A stretch of 23,186 bases of DNA from an uncultured Lachnospiraceae bacterium (GTDB lineage: Bacteria; Bacillota; Clostridia; Lachnospirales; Lachnospiraceae), in NCBI GenBank assembly GCA_910587765.1, contig CAJUNR010000053.1, forward strand, positions 1-23,186, written 5' to 3'. Shown piece by piece: positions 8,241-16,164 of this stretch. A program made the position numbers and the translations under genes. The notes under the pieces are model-generated. The model saw only the letters and a program-made list of their open reading frames with translations. It had not been told where the DNA came from and ran no database searches. Numbering within the stretch: position 1 is the first letter of the stretch; each line of letters starts with the position of its first letter.

Positions 8241-9620
8241 TCAGCCGGTACTCAGTTTTTTACGGATAATATCAATGTTGTTTTTCAGCTTTGCGTCGTC
8301 TTTCTTCAGCTTTTCGCGTACTTTGTTGTCTCCGCTGATGACAGTGGAATGGTCTCTGTTTCCGAGCAGAATCCCTATGTTTTTATAGGAGGTGTCTGTG
8401 ATTTCCCGGCACAGATACATGACAATCTGCCGTGGAAGAACGATCTCGGCGTTTCTTTTGCCGCCGATGATGTCTCCGGCGGTAATGCCGAAATGCTCGG
8501 CTACTACCTCGAGGATGATCTGCGGAGTGACTTCTTTGCGGTCGTTGGGCGAGATGATGTCCTTTAGAACCTCTTCCGCCAGGGAGATATTGATCTCCCG
8601 TTTCTCCAGATTGGAGAGCGCGACCAGTTTGTTCAGAGCGCCTTCGAGCTCGCGGATGTTTGATTTGATATTCGTCGCTATGTAACGAATGACTTCGTCG
8701 TCGATGTTGTATCCGTCGATCTCCTCTTTTTTGCGCAGGATCGCCATCCTCGTTTCGTAGTCCGGAGAAGAGATATCTGCGATCAGTCCCCACTCAAAGC
8801 GGGACTGCAGCCTGGCCTCGAGCGTTTCCAGATCTTTGGGAGGCCGGTCGCTGGAGACAATGATCTGCTTATTTGCCCCGTGAAGCGCGTTAAACGTATG
8901 GAAAAATTCTTCCTGAGTACTTTCCTTTCCTATGATGAACTGGATATCGTCGATCAGCAACACGTCAATATTCCGGTATTTTTCCCGGAATTTGGTCATG
9001 CTGGTGTTGTTTCCGTTACGGATGGAGTCGATCAGCTCGTTGGTAAATACTTCGGAGGTGACATAAAGCACTTTTTTGGAAGCGTCTCTCTGCAGGATGT
9101 AGTGTGCGACGGAATGCATCAGGTGGGTTTTTCCAAGACCGACGCCTCCGTAGAGAAACAGGGGGTTGTATTCCTTTCCCGGCGATTCCGCCACTGCTAC
9201 GGAAGCCGCATGGGCGAACCGGTTGTTGCTTCCGATGACAAAGGTCTCGAACGTATATTTGGGATTGAGGTTCGTATTCTGATTTTCGGTGTTTCTCGGA
9301 GCGGGGACAGGATTTTTGTTCGGTTTGCGAATCCGCGATTTTTCCTTTTCGGCTTCTTCCTCTGTGATAATCTTGATTTCATATTCTTTTCCCATGGCCT
9401 CTGCAACGGCTACATAGAGAAAGGTCCGGTATTTGTTTTCAATATAAGTAACGGCCTGTTCAAAAGGAGCTGTTATTTTCAGAGTACTGTCCTCGATGGA
9501 GAATACTTTCAGCGGCAGAAGCCATGTCTTGAAGGCAACGTCCGAGAGTCCGTTATCCTGACGGATGGTCTGAAGGATTCCGTCCCATTTCTCATTTAAC
9601 AGTTCCAGTTGTATATCCAT
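8241..9620 (-). CDS. dnaA: Chromosomal replication initiator DnaA
   Basis: 459 residues with the normal four-domain plan: an N-terminal helicase-loading/oligomerisation domain (about 1-85), a charged, proline/asparagine-rich linker (about 88-120), the AAA+ domain with Walker A GGVGLGKTH (158-166) and Walker B LLIDD (221-225), and a C-terminal helix-turn-helix with the GNRDHSTV box-reading signature (420-427). It binds DnaA boxes on both sides of its own gene and melts the origin. The ATG 9618-9620 has GGAG nine bases upstream. Boxes near its promoter suggest the usual autoregulation. Confidence 0.99.
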   Translation of the reverse strand: MDIQLELLNEKWDGILQTIRQDNGLSDVAFKTWLLPLKVFSIEDSTLKITAPFEQAVTYIENKYRTFLYVAVAEAMGKEYEIKIITEEEAEKEKSRIRKPNKNPVPAPRNTENQNTNLNPKYTFETFVIGSNNRFAHAASVAVAESPGKEYNPLFLYGGVGLGKTHLMHSVAHYILQRDASKKVLYVTSEVFTNELIDSIRNGNNTSMTKFREKYRNIDVLLIDDIQFIIGKESTQEEFFHTFNALHGANKQIIVSSDRPPKDLETLEARLQSRFEWGLIADISSPDYETRMAILRKKEEIDGYNIDDEVIRYIATNIKSNIRELEGALNKLVALSNLEKREINISLAEEVLKDIISPNDRKEVTPQIILEVVAEHFGITAGDIIGGKRNAEIVLPRQIVMYLCREITDTSYKNIGILLGNRDHSTVISGDNKVREKLKKDDAKLKNNIDIIRKKLSTG

Positions 9621-9666
9621 ATCCTTATCTCCTGAATTATATTAAAATGCTAGTCTCTCAAACTAC

Positions 9667-9695
9667 ATAATACAATAAATTCACAAAGATATCAA
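9667..9695 (-). promoter_or_regulatory. Probable dnaA promoter
   Basis: Minus-strand TTGATA (9690-9695), 17-base spacer, TATTAT (9667-9672), about 47 bases before the dnaA ATG. The spacer contains TGTGAATTT (two mismatches to a DnaA box) and three strong boxes lie about 45-80 bases upstream, so DnaA could feed back on this promoter. Confidence 0.7.
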
Positions 9696-9741
9696 CAATT
9701 ATCTGTTTGTCAGGTGAAAAGTGCGTGGAAATATGGGTGAA

Positions 9742-9815
9742 TTATCCACAAGTTATTCACATTTCGGTGGATAACTCGTGGTTAAAATTTTTTTATGTAA
9801 AATATTGGTTTTACT
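9742..9815. other. oriC: Upstream oriC DnaA-box cluster with AT-rich tract
   Basis: Three closely spaced sites: TTATCCACA (9742-9750, plus, perfect), TTATTCACA (9753-9761, plus, perfect, two bases later) and TTATCCACC (9766-9774, minus strand, one mismatch). An AT-rich run follows at 9781-9815. This lies in the 288-base divergent gap between dnaA and rpmH, the same location as the upstream box clusters of the Bacillus origin. The two clusters flanking dnaA make a bipartite origin. Confidence 0.85.
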
Positions 9816-9843
9816 TGACTTCTTTGCCCGCTCTGCGTATAAT
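9815..9843 (+). promoter_or_regulatory. Promoter for rpmH
   Basis: TTGACT (9815-9820), 17-base spacer, perfect TATAAT (9838-9843), about 65 bases before the rpmH start. It fires away from dnaA and lies next to the DnaA-box cluster and AT-rich tract, so it could be touched by DnaA binding. Confidence 0.85.
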
Positions 9844-9908
9844 TGTAGCAGTGTTTTTTAACATGTGACAATTATGTATGAATTTATCGGTAAGGAGGTG
9901 CCTTGATT

Positions 9909-10043
9909 ATGAAGATGACATTTCAGCCCAAGAAACGTTCCAGAGCGAAAGTACATGGATTCAGAGCGAGAATGAGTACTCCGGGCGGAAGAAAAGTGTT
10001 AGCAGCCAGAAGATTAAAGGGAAGAAAGAAATTATCAGCGTAG
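9909..10043 (+). CDS. rpmH: 50S ribosomal protein L34
   Basis: A 44-residue, very basic protein beginning MKMTFQPKKRSRAKVHGFRA, with the arginine-rich body MSTPGGRKVLAARRLKGRKK, which is unmistakable for L34 of the large ribosomal subunit. The ATG has a near-perfect AAGGAGGTG ribosome site (9892-9900) eight bases upstream, as expected for a ribosomal protein. It starts the operon running right from the origin. A longer open frame overlapping this stretch in another phase is spurious. Confidence 0.98.
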   Translation: MKMTFQPKKRSRAKVHGFRARMSTPGGRKVLAARRLKGRKKLSA

Positions 10044-10069
10044 GCCGCATATATGTGGCCTTTTCTTCT
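10043..10069 (+). terminator. Hairpin with U-rich tail between rpmH and rnpA (attenuator-like)
   Basis: Self-complementary GGCCGCATATATGTGGCC (10043-10060; seven pairs with one G-U and a TATA loop) begins on the last base of the rpmH stop and is followed by TTTTCTTCT. It could end part of the transcripts so that L34 is made in excess over the RNase P protein. The broken U tract makes it a weak terminator. Confidence 0.6.
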
Positions 10070-10090
10070 AGGCTTTTATAAGGAGAGTCC

Positions 10091-10426
10091 ATGAAATTTT
10101 CAGAGTCCTTAAAGCGTAACGAAGACTTCCGTAAAGTCTACGCTCAGGGAAAATCTTATGCGAACCGTTATCTTGTCATGTATGCTCTCGAGAATCAGAC
10201 GGACAGGAATCGTCTGGGTATTTCTGTCAGCAAAAAGGTCGGCAACAGTGTGGTGCGGCACCGGATCACCCGATTGGTCCGTGAGAGCTACAGGTTACGG
10301 GAAGAATTGTTCAATAGTGGTTTGGACATGGTGGTAATTGCGAGGAAGAGCGCAAAGGATAAAACCTGCCAGGAGATTGAAAGTGCGCTGCTTCATCTCG
10401 GAAAACTTCACGGGATATTAAAATGA
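10091..10426 (+). CDS. rnpA: Ribonuclease P protein component
   Basis: 111 basic residues. RnpA assists the RNase P RNA in removing 5' leaders from pre-tRNAs. The family signature is visible as SKKVGNSVVRHRITRLVRE (about residues 46-64); the usual RNR core reads RHR here. The N-terminal LKRNEDFRKVYAQGKSYANR also matches. AAGGAGAG lies just before the ATG. It sits 47 bases after rpmH, with an attenuator-like hairpin between, and overlaps yidD by four bases (ATGA). Confidence 0.96.
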   Translation: MKFSESLKRNEDFRKVYAQGKSYANRYLVMYALENQTDRNRLGISVSKKVGNSVVRHRITRLVRESYRLREELFNSGLDMVVIARKSAKDKTCQEIESALLHLGKLHGILK

Positions 10427-10632
10427 AGAAGTATTTAATCAGTCTGATAAAATTTTATCAGAAATATCTGTCACCGTTAAAAAACACAAAGTGTCCTTAT
10501 TTTCCAAGCTGTTCCCAATATGGTGTGGAAGCCATAGAGAAATATGGAGCGGTCAAAGGCGGCCTGCTGGCAATATGGAGGATCCTGAGATGCAACCCTT
10601 TTTCAAAAGGAGGGTATGACCCGGTTCCGTGA
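10423..10632 (+). CDS. yidD: Membrane protein insertion efficiency factor YidD
   Basis: 69 residues with the complete small-family pattern: an amphipathic N-terminal helix LISLIKFYQKYLSPLK, then CPYFPSCSQYGVEAIEKYG and the C-terminal LRCNPFSKGGYDPVP. YidD proteins are thought to help YidC-mediated membrane insertion from the inner face of the membrane. The conserved cysteines (C24, C30, C57) are present. Start and rnpA stop overlap (10423-10426), implying coupling; yidC follows in the same run. Confidence 0.95.
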   Translation: MKKYLISLIKFYQKYLSPLKNTKCPYFPSCSQYGVEAIEKYGAVKGGLLAIWRILRCNPFSKGGYDPVP

Positions 10633-10661
10633 CAAAGGAAAGGGACGGCGAACAAATCAGT

Positions 10662-10682
10662 TCACAGACGTTGTGTCTGTGA
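10662..10682 (+). promoter_or_regulatory. Hairpin immediately before the yidC ribosome site
   Basis: TCACAGAC (10662-10669) and GTCTGTGA (10675-10682) form a perfect eight-pair stem with a five-base loop, ending four bases before the AAGGAGG of yidC. There is no U tract, so it is not a terminator. It may tune yidC translation or stabilise the processed 5' end. Confidence 0.5.
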
Positions 10683-10698
10683 TATAAGGAGGTTTACT

Positions 10699-11967
10699 TT
10701 GGCAGGTATTTTACTGACCCAGAACAATACGTTTATTATAGGTGATGTGGCAAGAATCCTCGGATGGATTATGGATGTATTGTTCAATTTTTTAAACAGC
10801 GTATTTGGGATACAGAATATTGGTCTGTGTATTATTCTGTTTACGGTGATCATTTATCTTCTGATGCTGCCGCTTACCATCAAACAGCAGAAATTTTCCA
10901 AACTGTCTGCGAAAATGAATCCGGAGCTTCAGCAGATACAGCAGAAGTATAAGAATAAAAAAGACAACAATTCCATGATGGCCATGAATGAAGAGACGCA
11001 GGCAGTTTATGCAAAATACGGCGTGTCTCCTACGGGAAGCTGTCTGCAGCTTCTGATTCAGATGCCGATTTTGTTCGCGCTGTATCGTGTGATCATGAAT
11101 GTTCCGGCTTATGTAAACGGGGTCAAGAATGTATTCATGGAGCTTGCAAATCAGATTATGGCGGCTCCCGGAGGTTCTGATTTTATACAGGAACTGAGTA
11201 CAAACGGCCGCATGTATATCGAGGGAAAAGACTTTACGCAGGTAAATACGATCATCGACGTTCTCTATAAGCTTCAGGATACGGGCAATGCCACCTGGCA
11301 GATGTTGATTGACCGCTTCCCGGAGATGGAGAGCCTGATTGTCACGACGCAGAATTCAATCTCCGGCATGAATAATTTCGGCATTAATATCGCCAATTCT
11401 CCGTGGAACATTGCCAGATCCGCGCTTGCGGCCGGATCTGTGATGATGCTGATCGGCGCGGTTCTCGTTCCTTTCCTCGCGGCGTTTACTCAGTGGCTGA
11501 ATGTAAAGATGATGCCCCAGCCGTCCACGGCGGGAGACGGAAACGACACGATGAATGCGACCATGAAGTCCATGAATATGATGATGCCTCTGATGTCCGC
11601 CTGGTTTTGTTTTACGCTGCCTGCAGGTATGGGTCTCTACTGGATCATGGGTGCGGTTGTGCGCGGAATTCAGCAGTGGGCGATCAACAGATATCTGGAC
11701 AAGCTGGATCTGGATGAGGTCGTGAAGAAGAATATCGAGAAAAACAACAGGATTCGGGAGAAAAAAGGACTTCCTCCTCAGAAGATCAACGACATTGCCA
11801 GAACGAATGTAAGGACAATCGACAGCAAAAAGAAAGGTATGACGGAAGAAGAGAGAAAGACCGCCATGGAAGCTTCCACCGATTATTACAGAAATTCGGA
11901 TAAACCGGGGAGCCTGGCGTCCAAGGCGGCAATGGTAGCGAAGTATAACGAGAAGACGAAGAAGTAA
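10699..11967 (+). CDS. yidC: Membrane protein insertase YidC/Oxa1 family
   Basis: 422 residues, five or so membrane segments. YidC inserts and folds membrane proteins alone or with SecYEG. The TM1 to cytoplasmic loop block (LLMLPLTIKQQKFSKLSAKM), the coiled cytoplasmic loop (71-105) and the YGVSPTGSCLQLLIQMPILFALYRV block (107-131) identify it. No lipoprotein signal with cysteine is seen, unlike Bacillus SpoIIIJ. The hydrophilic-groove arginine, normally five residues before the TM1 proline, is Tyr53 here. A roughly 95-residue external loop precedes the later segments and the C-terminus is highly charged. The TTG start is chosen because AAGGAGG (10686-10692) sits six bases upstream. Confidence 0.95.
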   Translation: MAGILLTQNNTFIIGDVARILGWIMDVLFNFLNSVFGIQNIGLCIILFTVIIYLLMLPLTIKQQKFSKLSAKMNPELQQIQQKYKNKKDNNSMMAMNEETQAVYAKYGVSPTGSCLQLLIQMPILFALYRVIMNVPAYVNGVKNVFMELANQIMAAPGGSDFIQELSTNGRMYIEGKDFTQVNTIIDVLYKLQDTGNATWQMLIDRFPEMESLIVTTQNSISGMNNFGINIANSPWNIARSALAAGSVMMLIGAVLVPFLAAFTQWLNVKMMPQPSTAGDGNDTMNATMKSMNMMMPLMSAWFCFTLPAGMGLYWIMGAVVRGIQQWAINRYLDKLDLDEVVKKNIEKNNRIREKKGLPPQKINDIARTNVRTIDSKKKGMTEEERKTAMEASTDYYRNSDKPGSLASKAAMVAKYNEKTKK

Positions 11968-11980
11968 GGGGGAAATCAAG

Positions 11981-12700
11981 ATGGAATATAGAGAGTTTTC
12001 GGCTAAGACTCTGGAAGATGCGGTTACAGAAGCCAAGATCAGTCTTGAAGCGACTTCTGAAAATCTGGAGTATGAGGTGATCGAGAAGGGAAGCAGCGGA
12101 TTTCTTGGAATTGGAAGCAGACCGGCAAAGATTCGCGCGCGCAAGCTTCTGAACGCCAGAGAAAGAGCGGAAGAGTTTCTGTGTAAAGTGTTTGATGCCA
12201 TGCAGATCAATGTGAATGTGAATATTGAGGAGAATCAGGAAGAAAAGACCATGAATATCGACCTGTCGGGAGATGATATGGGGATCCTCATCGGTAAGAG
12301 GGGACAGACGCTGGATTCGCTTCAATATCTGGTCAGCCTTGTTGTCAATAAGAATGAAGAAGATTATATTCGTGTGAAAGTGGACACGGAAAATTACCGC
12401 CAGAGAAGAAAGGATACGCTGGAAAATCTGGCGAAGAATATCTCCTTTAAGGTGCGCAAAAGCGGCAGGACCGTTACTCTGGAGCCCATGAATCCTTATG
12501 AGAGAAGAGTGATTCATTCTGCGCTTCAGAACGACCGTTATGTGGAAACGCACAGCGAAGGAGAAGAACCGTACAGACGCGTTGTAGTTGCCCTGAAGGA
12601 AGGCGTACGCGTGCGTGACAATAACAATCGTCACCGTCGCTACGGGAACGGCAGGAATTATAATCGAAACGGCAATAAGAAGGGCGGGGGACGCGAATAA
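11981..12700 (+). CDS. khpB: RNA-binding protein KhpB (Jag), KH and R3H domains
   Basis: 239 residues in three parts: an N-terminal Jag domain (1-55, with the GSSGFLGIGSRPAKI motif), a type II KH domain with MGILIGKRGQTLDSLQYLV (about 98-116), and an R3H domain with MNPYERRVIHSAL. The tail is a low-complexity Arg/Asn/Gly-rich segment (about 210-239) that could add RNA contacts. KhpB, usually with KhpA, binds RNAs and influences cell division and wall growth in other Firmicutes. It follows yidC by 13 bases with AAGGGGG before the ATG, the classic spoIIIJ-jag pair. Its last codons form the left arm of a terminator. Confidence 0.95.
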   Translation: MEYREFSAKTLEDAVTEAKISLEATSENLEYEVIEKGSSGFLGIGSRPAKIRARKLLNARERAEEFLCKVFDAMQINVNVNIEENQEEKTMNIDLSGDDMGILIGKRGQTLDSLQYLVSLVVNKNEEDYIRVKVDTENYRQRRKDTLENLAKNISFKVRKSGRTVTLEPMNPYERRVIHSALQNDRYVETHSEGEEPYRRVVVALKEGVRVRDNNNRHRRYGNGRNYNRNGNKKGGGRE

Positions 12701-12713
12701 GCGTCCCTTTTCC
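12688..12713 (+). terminator. Terminator overlapping the khpB stop codon
   Basis: GGGACGC (12688-12694) and GCGTCCC (12701-12707) form a seven-pair GC-rich stem. The loop GAATAA (12695-12700) contains the khpB TAA stop. TTTTCC follows. The short U run suggests partial termination before mnmE. Confidence 0.7.
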
Positions 12714-12721
12714 TGTGCATA

Positions 12722-12764
12722 CGGGCGTCCAGATGAAATATGTCAGCAAGCTGACGGACGCCCG
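12722..12764 (+). repeat. Two-part hairpin in the khpB-mnmE gap
   Basis: CGGGCGTCC (12722-12730) pairs with GGACGCCCG (12756-12764), enclosing a second stem GTCAG/CTGAC (12742-12746 and 12751-12755) after an 11-base left bulge. No U tract follows, so it is an RNA or DNA structure rather than a terminator. Function unknown. Confidence 0.65.
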
Positions 12765-12769
12765 GTGCG

Positions 12770-12836
12770 CGAGTAGGGGAAGATGAATCTTCCCTACTCG
12801 ATTGTATGCGGGCAGGGGAAGAAATCTTTCCCGCTC
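12770..12836 (+). repeat. Tandem pair of related hairpins upstream of mnmE
   Basis: The first hairpin (12770-12800) is nearly a perfect palindrome: CGAGTAGGGGAAGA against TCTTCCCTACTCG with one bulged G. The second (12808-12836) repeats the same plan with AGGGGAAGA and TCTTTCCCGCTC. Both end in CTCGATT and are imperfect direct repeats of one another. The second abuts the mnmE ribosome site AAGGGAG (12841-12847). It could be a duplicated dispersed palindrome or an RNA switch-like leader; sequence alone does not decide. Confidence 0.65.
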
Positions 12837-12853
12837 GATTAAGGGAGAAAGAT

Positions 12854-14233
12854 ATGCTGGAAAGTGATACAATCGCGGCAATTGCGACAGGGATGGGGAC
12901 GGCCGGTATCGGAATTATCAGGATCAGCGGTGCGGAAGCCTTTGCGGTTGCAGAGAGGATTTTTGTACCTTTGCAAAGAGAAAAGAAATTGACGGAACAG
13001 GATTCTTATACTGCGCATTATGGAAATATTATTGACGGAACGGAGATCGTTGATGAAGTCATTGTTCTTCTGATGAAAGGTCCTCACAGTTATACGGCGG
13101 AGGATACGGTGGAGATTGACAGCCACGGCGGAATCTGTGTGATGAAGAGGATTCTCGAACTGGTGCTCCGACAAGGTGCCAGAGCCGCGCAGCCGGGAGA
13201 ATTTACGAAGAGGGCGTTTTTAAACGGACGGATTGATCTGTCTCAGGCGGAAGCCGTGATGGATGTCATTCAGGCAAAAAACGAATATGCGCTGAAAAGT
13301 TCCGTTAGACAGTTGAAAGGTTCTTTATTGAATCTGATCAGGAAGATAAGAGAACAGATACTCTATGAGATTGCGTTTATCGAGTCTGCTCTGGATGATC
13401 CGGAACATATCAGTCTGGACGGATATCCGCAGCAACTACAGGTCAGGATGGAGTGTTTGATTAAAGAGACAGGGGAATTGCTGCTCCATGCGGATCAGGG
13501 AAGAATATTGAGAGAAGGAATCCGAACGGTTCTCACGGGAAAGCCCAATGCGGGAAAATCTTCGGTTCTGAATGTGCTGGCGGGAGATGAGAGAGCGATT
13601 GTCACGGAAGTCGCAGGGACAACGAGGGATACTCTTGAGGAACAGATTCAGATTCGCGGTTTGCTGCTGAATATTATAGATACTGCGGGGATCAGGCAGA
13701 CAGAGGACGTCGTGGAAAAAATCGGCGTGAACAAGGCAAGAAAGTCAGTCGCCGACGCGGATCTCGTTCTCTATGTAGTGGACAGTTCCACTCCTCTTGA
13801 TGAAAACGATCGTGAGATTGCCTCGCTTCTGGCGGGACAGAAGGTGATCGTTTTGCTGAATAAGACAGATCTTCCTGTGGTTACCAGTCAGGAGATGATG
13901 GAAGCGGTCTTTCCGGGGCCGATTGTATGTATTTCTGCCAAAGAAGAGACAGGATTTGATCAGTTTTCGTATATTCTGGAAGAAATGTTTTTAAAGGGAT
14001 CCATTTCTTATGACGATGAGATGTATCTTACCAACGTCAGACAGCGGACGGCTATGGCGGCGGCAAAAGAAAGCCTTGAGAAGGTAAGAGAGAGCATTGA
14101 ACTTGGTATGCCGGAAGACTTTTTCTCTATTGATTTGATGGATGCGTATCAGACGCTTGGCAGCATTACGGGAGAATCGGCCGGTGAAGATCTGGTTAAT
14201 GAAATCTTCAGCCGGTTTTGTGTTGGAAAGTAG
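12854..14233 (+). CDS. mnmE: tRNA modification GTPase MnmE
   Basis: 459 residues. With MnmG it makes the carboxymethylaminomethyl or aminomethyl modification at U34 of tRNAs reading split codon boxes. The N-terminal folate-binding domain starts MLESDTIAAIATG. The inserted Ras-like G domain has GKPNAGKS (229-236), DTAG (276-279) and NKTD. The C-terminal potassium-loop partner domain ends FCVGK, the conserved CxGK that acts in the modification. I start at 12854 because AAGGGAG lies six bases upstream; an in-frame upstream ATG at 12806 lies inside a hairpin repeat. mnmG follows after 12 bases. Confidence 0.97.
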   Translation: MLESDTIAAIATGMGTAGIGIIRISGAEAFAVAERIFVPLQREKKLTEQDSYTAHYGNIIDGTEIVDEVIVLLMKGPHSYTAEDTVEIDSHGGICVMKRILELVLRQGARAAQPGEFTKRAFLNGRIDLSQAEAVMDVIQAKNEYALKSSVRQLKGSLLNLIRKIREQILYEIAFIESALDDPEHISLDGYPQQLQVRMECLIKETGELLLHADQGRILREGIRTVLTGKPNAGKSSVLNVLAGDERAIVTEVAGTTRDTLEEQIQIRGLLLNIIDTAGIRQTEDVVEKIGVNKARKSVADADLVLYVVDSSTPLDENDREIASLLAGQKVIVLLNKTDLPVVTSQEMMEAVFPGPIVCISAKEETGFDQFSYILEEMFLKGSISYDDEMYLTNVRQRTAMAAAKESLEKVRESIELGMPEDFFSIDLMDAYQTLGSITGESAGEDLVNEIFSRFCVGK

Positions 14234-14245
14234 AGGAGAGAAGCT

Positions 14246-16117
14246 ATGCCTTATGTAGAAGAGCAGGTGGATGTGGCGGTGGTCGGCGCGGGACATGCAG
14301 GCTGTGAAGCAGCGCTCGCCTGTGCAAGACTGGGCCTGATTACGGCTGTATTTACGGTAAGCGTCGACAGTATTGCCCTGATGCCCTGCAATCCCAATAT
14401 CGGAGGAAGCTCCAAGGGACATCTGGTGCGGGAACTGGACGCGCTCGGCGGCGAGATGGGAAAAGTCATTGACAGGACGTTTATTCAGTCCAAGATGCTG
14501 AACAGTTCCAAGGGACCCGCGGTCCATTCTCTGCGCGCTCAGGCGGACAAGGCGGAATACAGCCGTGCCATGCGGATGGTTCTGGAAGAGACCGAAGGTC
14601 TTCAGATTGTTCAGGCAGAGGTGACGGAGATTCTTGCGGAAAATGGAAAGGCGGCCGGAGTCAGGCTCTATTCCGGGGCAGTGTATCATGCGAAGGCGGT
14701 GATTCTATGTACGGGAACTTATCTGAGAGCAAGATGTATCTACGGAGACGTCAGCACTCATACCGGACCCAACGGACTTATGGCGGCACATTATCTAACC
14801 GATTCATTGAAAAATCTTGGAATCGAGATGTATCGTTTTAAGACGGGAACGCCCGCAAGAGTTGACGGAAGAACGGTGGATTTCAGTAGGATGGAGGAAC
14901 AGTTCGGCGATGAGAGAGTAGTTCCCTTCTCTTTTACAACGGATCCGAAGTCTGTCCAGATTGATCAGGTTTCCTGCTGGCTGACTTATACGAATGAGAA
15001 GACGCATGAGATTATTCGCTCTAATCTGGACCGTTCGCCGCTGTATTCAGGCGTTATTGAAGGAACCGGTCCCAGATATTGTCCCTCGATAGAAGACAAG
15101 GTGGTTCGGTTTGCAGATAAAAACAGACATCAGGTTTTTCTTGAACCGGAAGGCCGTTATACGAGCGAGATGTATGTAGGAGGGATGTCCAGTTCTCTTC
15201 CGGAGGATGTCCAGCATGCCATGTATCATTCGGTTCCTGGCCTGGAACATGCGAAAATTGTCAGGAATGCCTATGCGATTGAATATGATTGTATTAATCC
15301 TCAGCAGTTGTATCCTACGCTGGAATTTAAAAAAATAAAAGGATTGTTCAGCGGCGGACAGTTTAACGGAAGTTCCGGGTATGAAGAGGCCGCATGTCAG
15401 GGATTAATTGCGGGAATTAACGCTTCGATGGAAGTGCTGGGAAGAGAGCAGATCGTGATTGACCGTTCTCAGGGGTATATCGGAGTTCTGATCGACGATC
15501 TTGTGACGAAAGAAAATCATGAACCTTACCGGATGATGACCTCACGGTCGGAATACCGTCTTCTACTGAGACAGGATAATGCAGATCAGAGGCTGACGCC
15601 GATCGGATATCAGGTAGGTCTGATCACGGAAGAACGATACAAACGGCTTTTGGAAAAGATGGAGCTGATCCGCCGGGAAAAGGACCGTCTGGAGACAAAG
15701 ATGACGGGAGCAAACGCCGGCATGCAGGCTTTTTTAAGCAAATACGGGAGCGCGTCTTTGAAAACGGCCGCTTCTCTGGCTGATATTCTTCGACGCCCGG
15801 AAATGAAATATTCCTATCTGAGGGAAATTGACGAGGACTGTCCGGATCTTCCGGATGATGTGACCGAACAGGTGGAAATTGACATAAAATATGACGGTTA
15901 TATTCGTCGTCAGCTCAAGCAGGTCGAACAGTTCCGAAAGCTGGAGGAAAAGAAAATTCCGGAAGACATTGATTACGATGTAATTCCCAGTCTTCGTCTG
16001 GAAGCGGTCCAAAAACTAAAGTTATGTAAACCTTTATCAATCGGACAGGCTTCGCGCATCTCAGGGGTGTCTCCTGCGGATATCTCTGTACTGTTGATTT
16101 ATCTTTCAAGCAGTTAA
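14246..16117 (+). CDS. mnmG: tRNA uridine-5-carboxymethylaminomethyl modification enzyme MnmG
   Basis: 623 residues, the usual size. This FAD- and NADH-dependent partner of MnmE forms the complex that modifies wobble uridines. The dinucleotide fold motif VVGAGHAGCEAA is at the N-terminus (about 12-23), followed by the MPCNPNIGGSSKGHLVREL block. The second signature, SGGQFNGSSGYEEAACQGL, is present, as is the tRNA-binding region with TSRSEYRLLLRQDNAD. An AGGAGAG-type ribosome site precedes the ATG. Its stop codon shares its final A with an unused ATG at 16117. Confidence 0.98.
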   Translation: MPYVEEQVDVAVVGAGHAGCEAALACARLGLITAVFTVSVDSIALMPCNPNIGGSSKGHLVRELDALGGEMGKVIDRTFIQSKMLNSSKGPAVHSLRAQADKAEYSRAMRMVLEETEGLQIVQAEVTEILAENGKAAGVRLYSGAVYHAKAVILCTGTYLRARCIYGDVSTHTGPNGLMAAHYLTDSLKNLGIEMYRFKTGTPARVDGRTVDFSRMEEQFGDERVVPFSFTTDPKSVQIDQVSCWLTYTNEKTHEIIRSNLDRSPLYSGVIEGTGPRYCPSIEDKVVRFADKNRHQVFLEPEGRYTSEMYVGGMSSSLPEDVQHAMYHSVPGLEHAKIVRNAYAIEYDCINPQQLYPTLEFKKIKGLFSGGQFNGSSGYEEAACQGLIAGINASMEVLGREQIVIDRSQGYIGVLIDDLVTKENHEPYRMMTSRSEYRLLLRQDNADQRLTPIGYQVGLITEERYKRLLEKMELIRREKDRLETKMTGANAGMQAFLSKYGSASLKTAASLADILRRPEMKYSYLREIDEDCPDLPDDVTEQVEIDIKYDGYIRRQLKQVEQFRKLEEKKIPEDIDYDVIPSLRLEAVQKLKLCKPLSIGQASRISGVSPADISVLLIYLSSS

Positions 16118-16164
16118 TGCAGATGCGGCATTGTGTTTGTCTGAAAAGAGAAGGAGGATTATTT

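Noticed and set aside
10043..10090. Small open frame between rpmH and rnpA
   Set aside because: The gap is 47 bases, is filled by a hairpin and the rnpA ribosome site, and has no start with support.
11356..12634. Long minus-strand frames opposite yidC and khpB
   Set aside because: Low-complexity His/Arg-rich translations with no start signals; both lie under well-identified genes.
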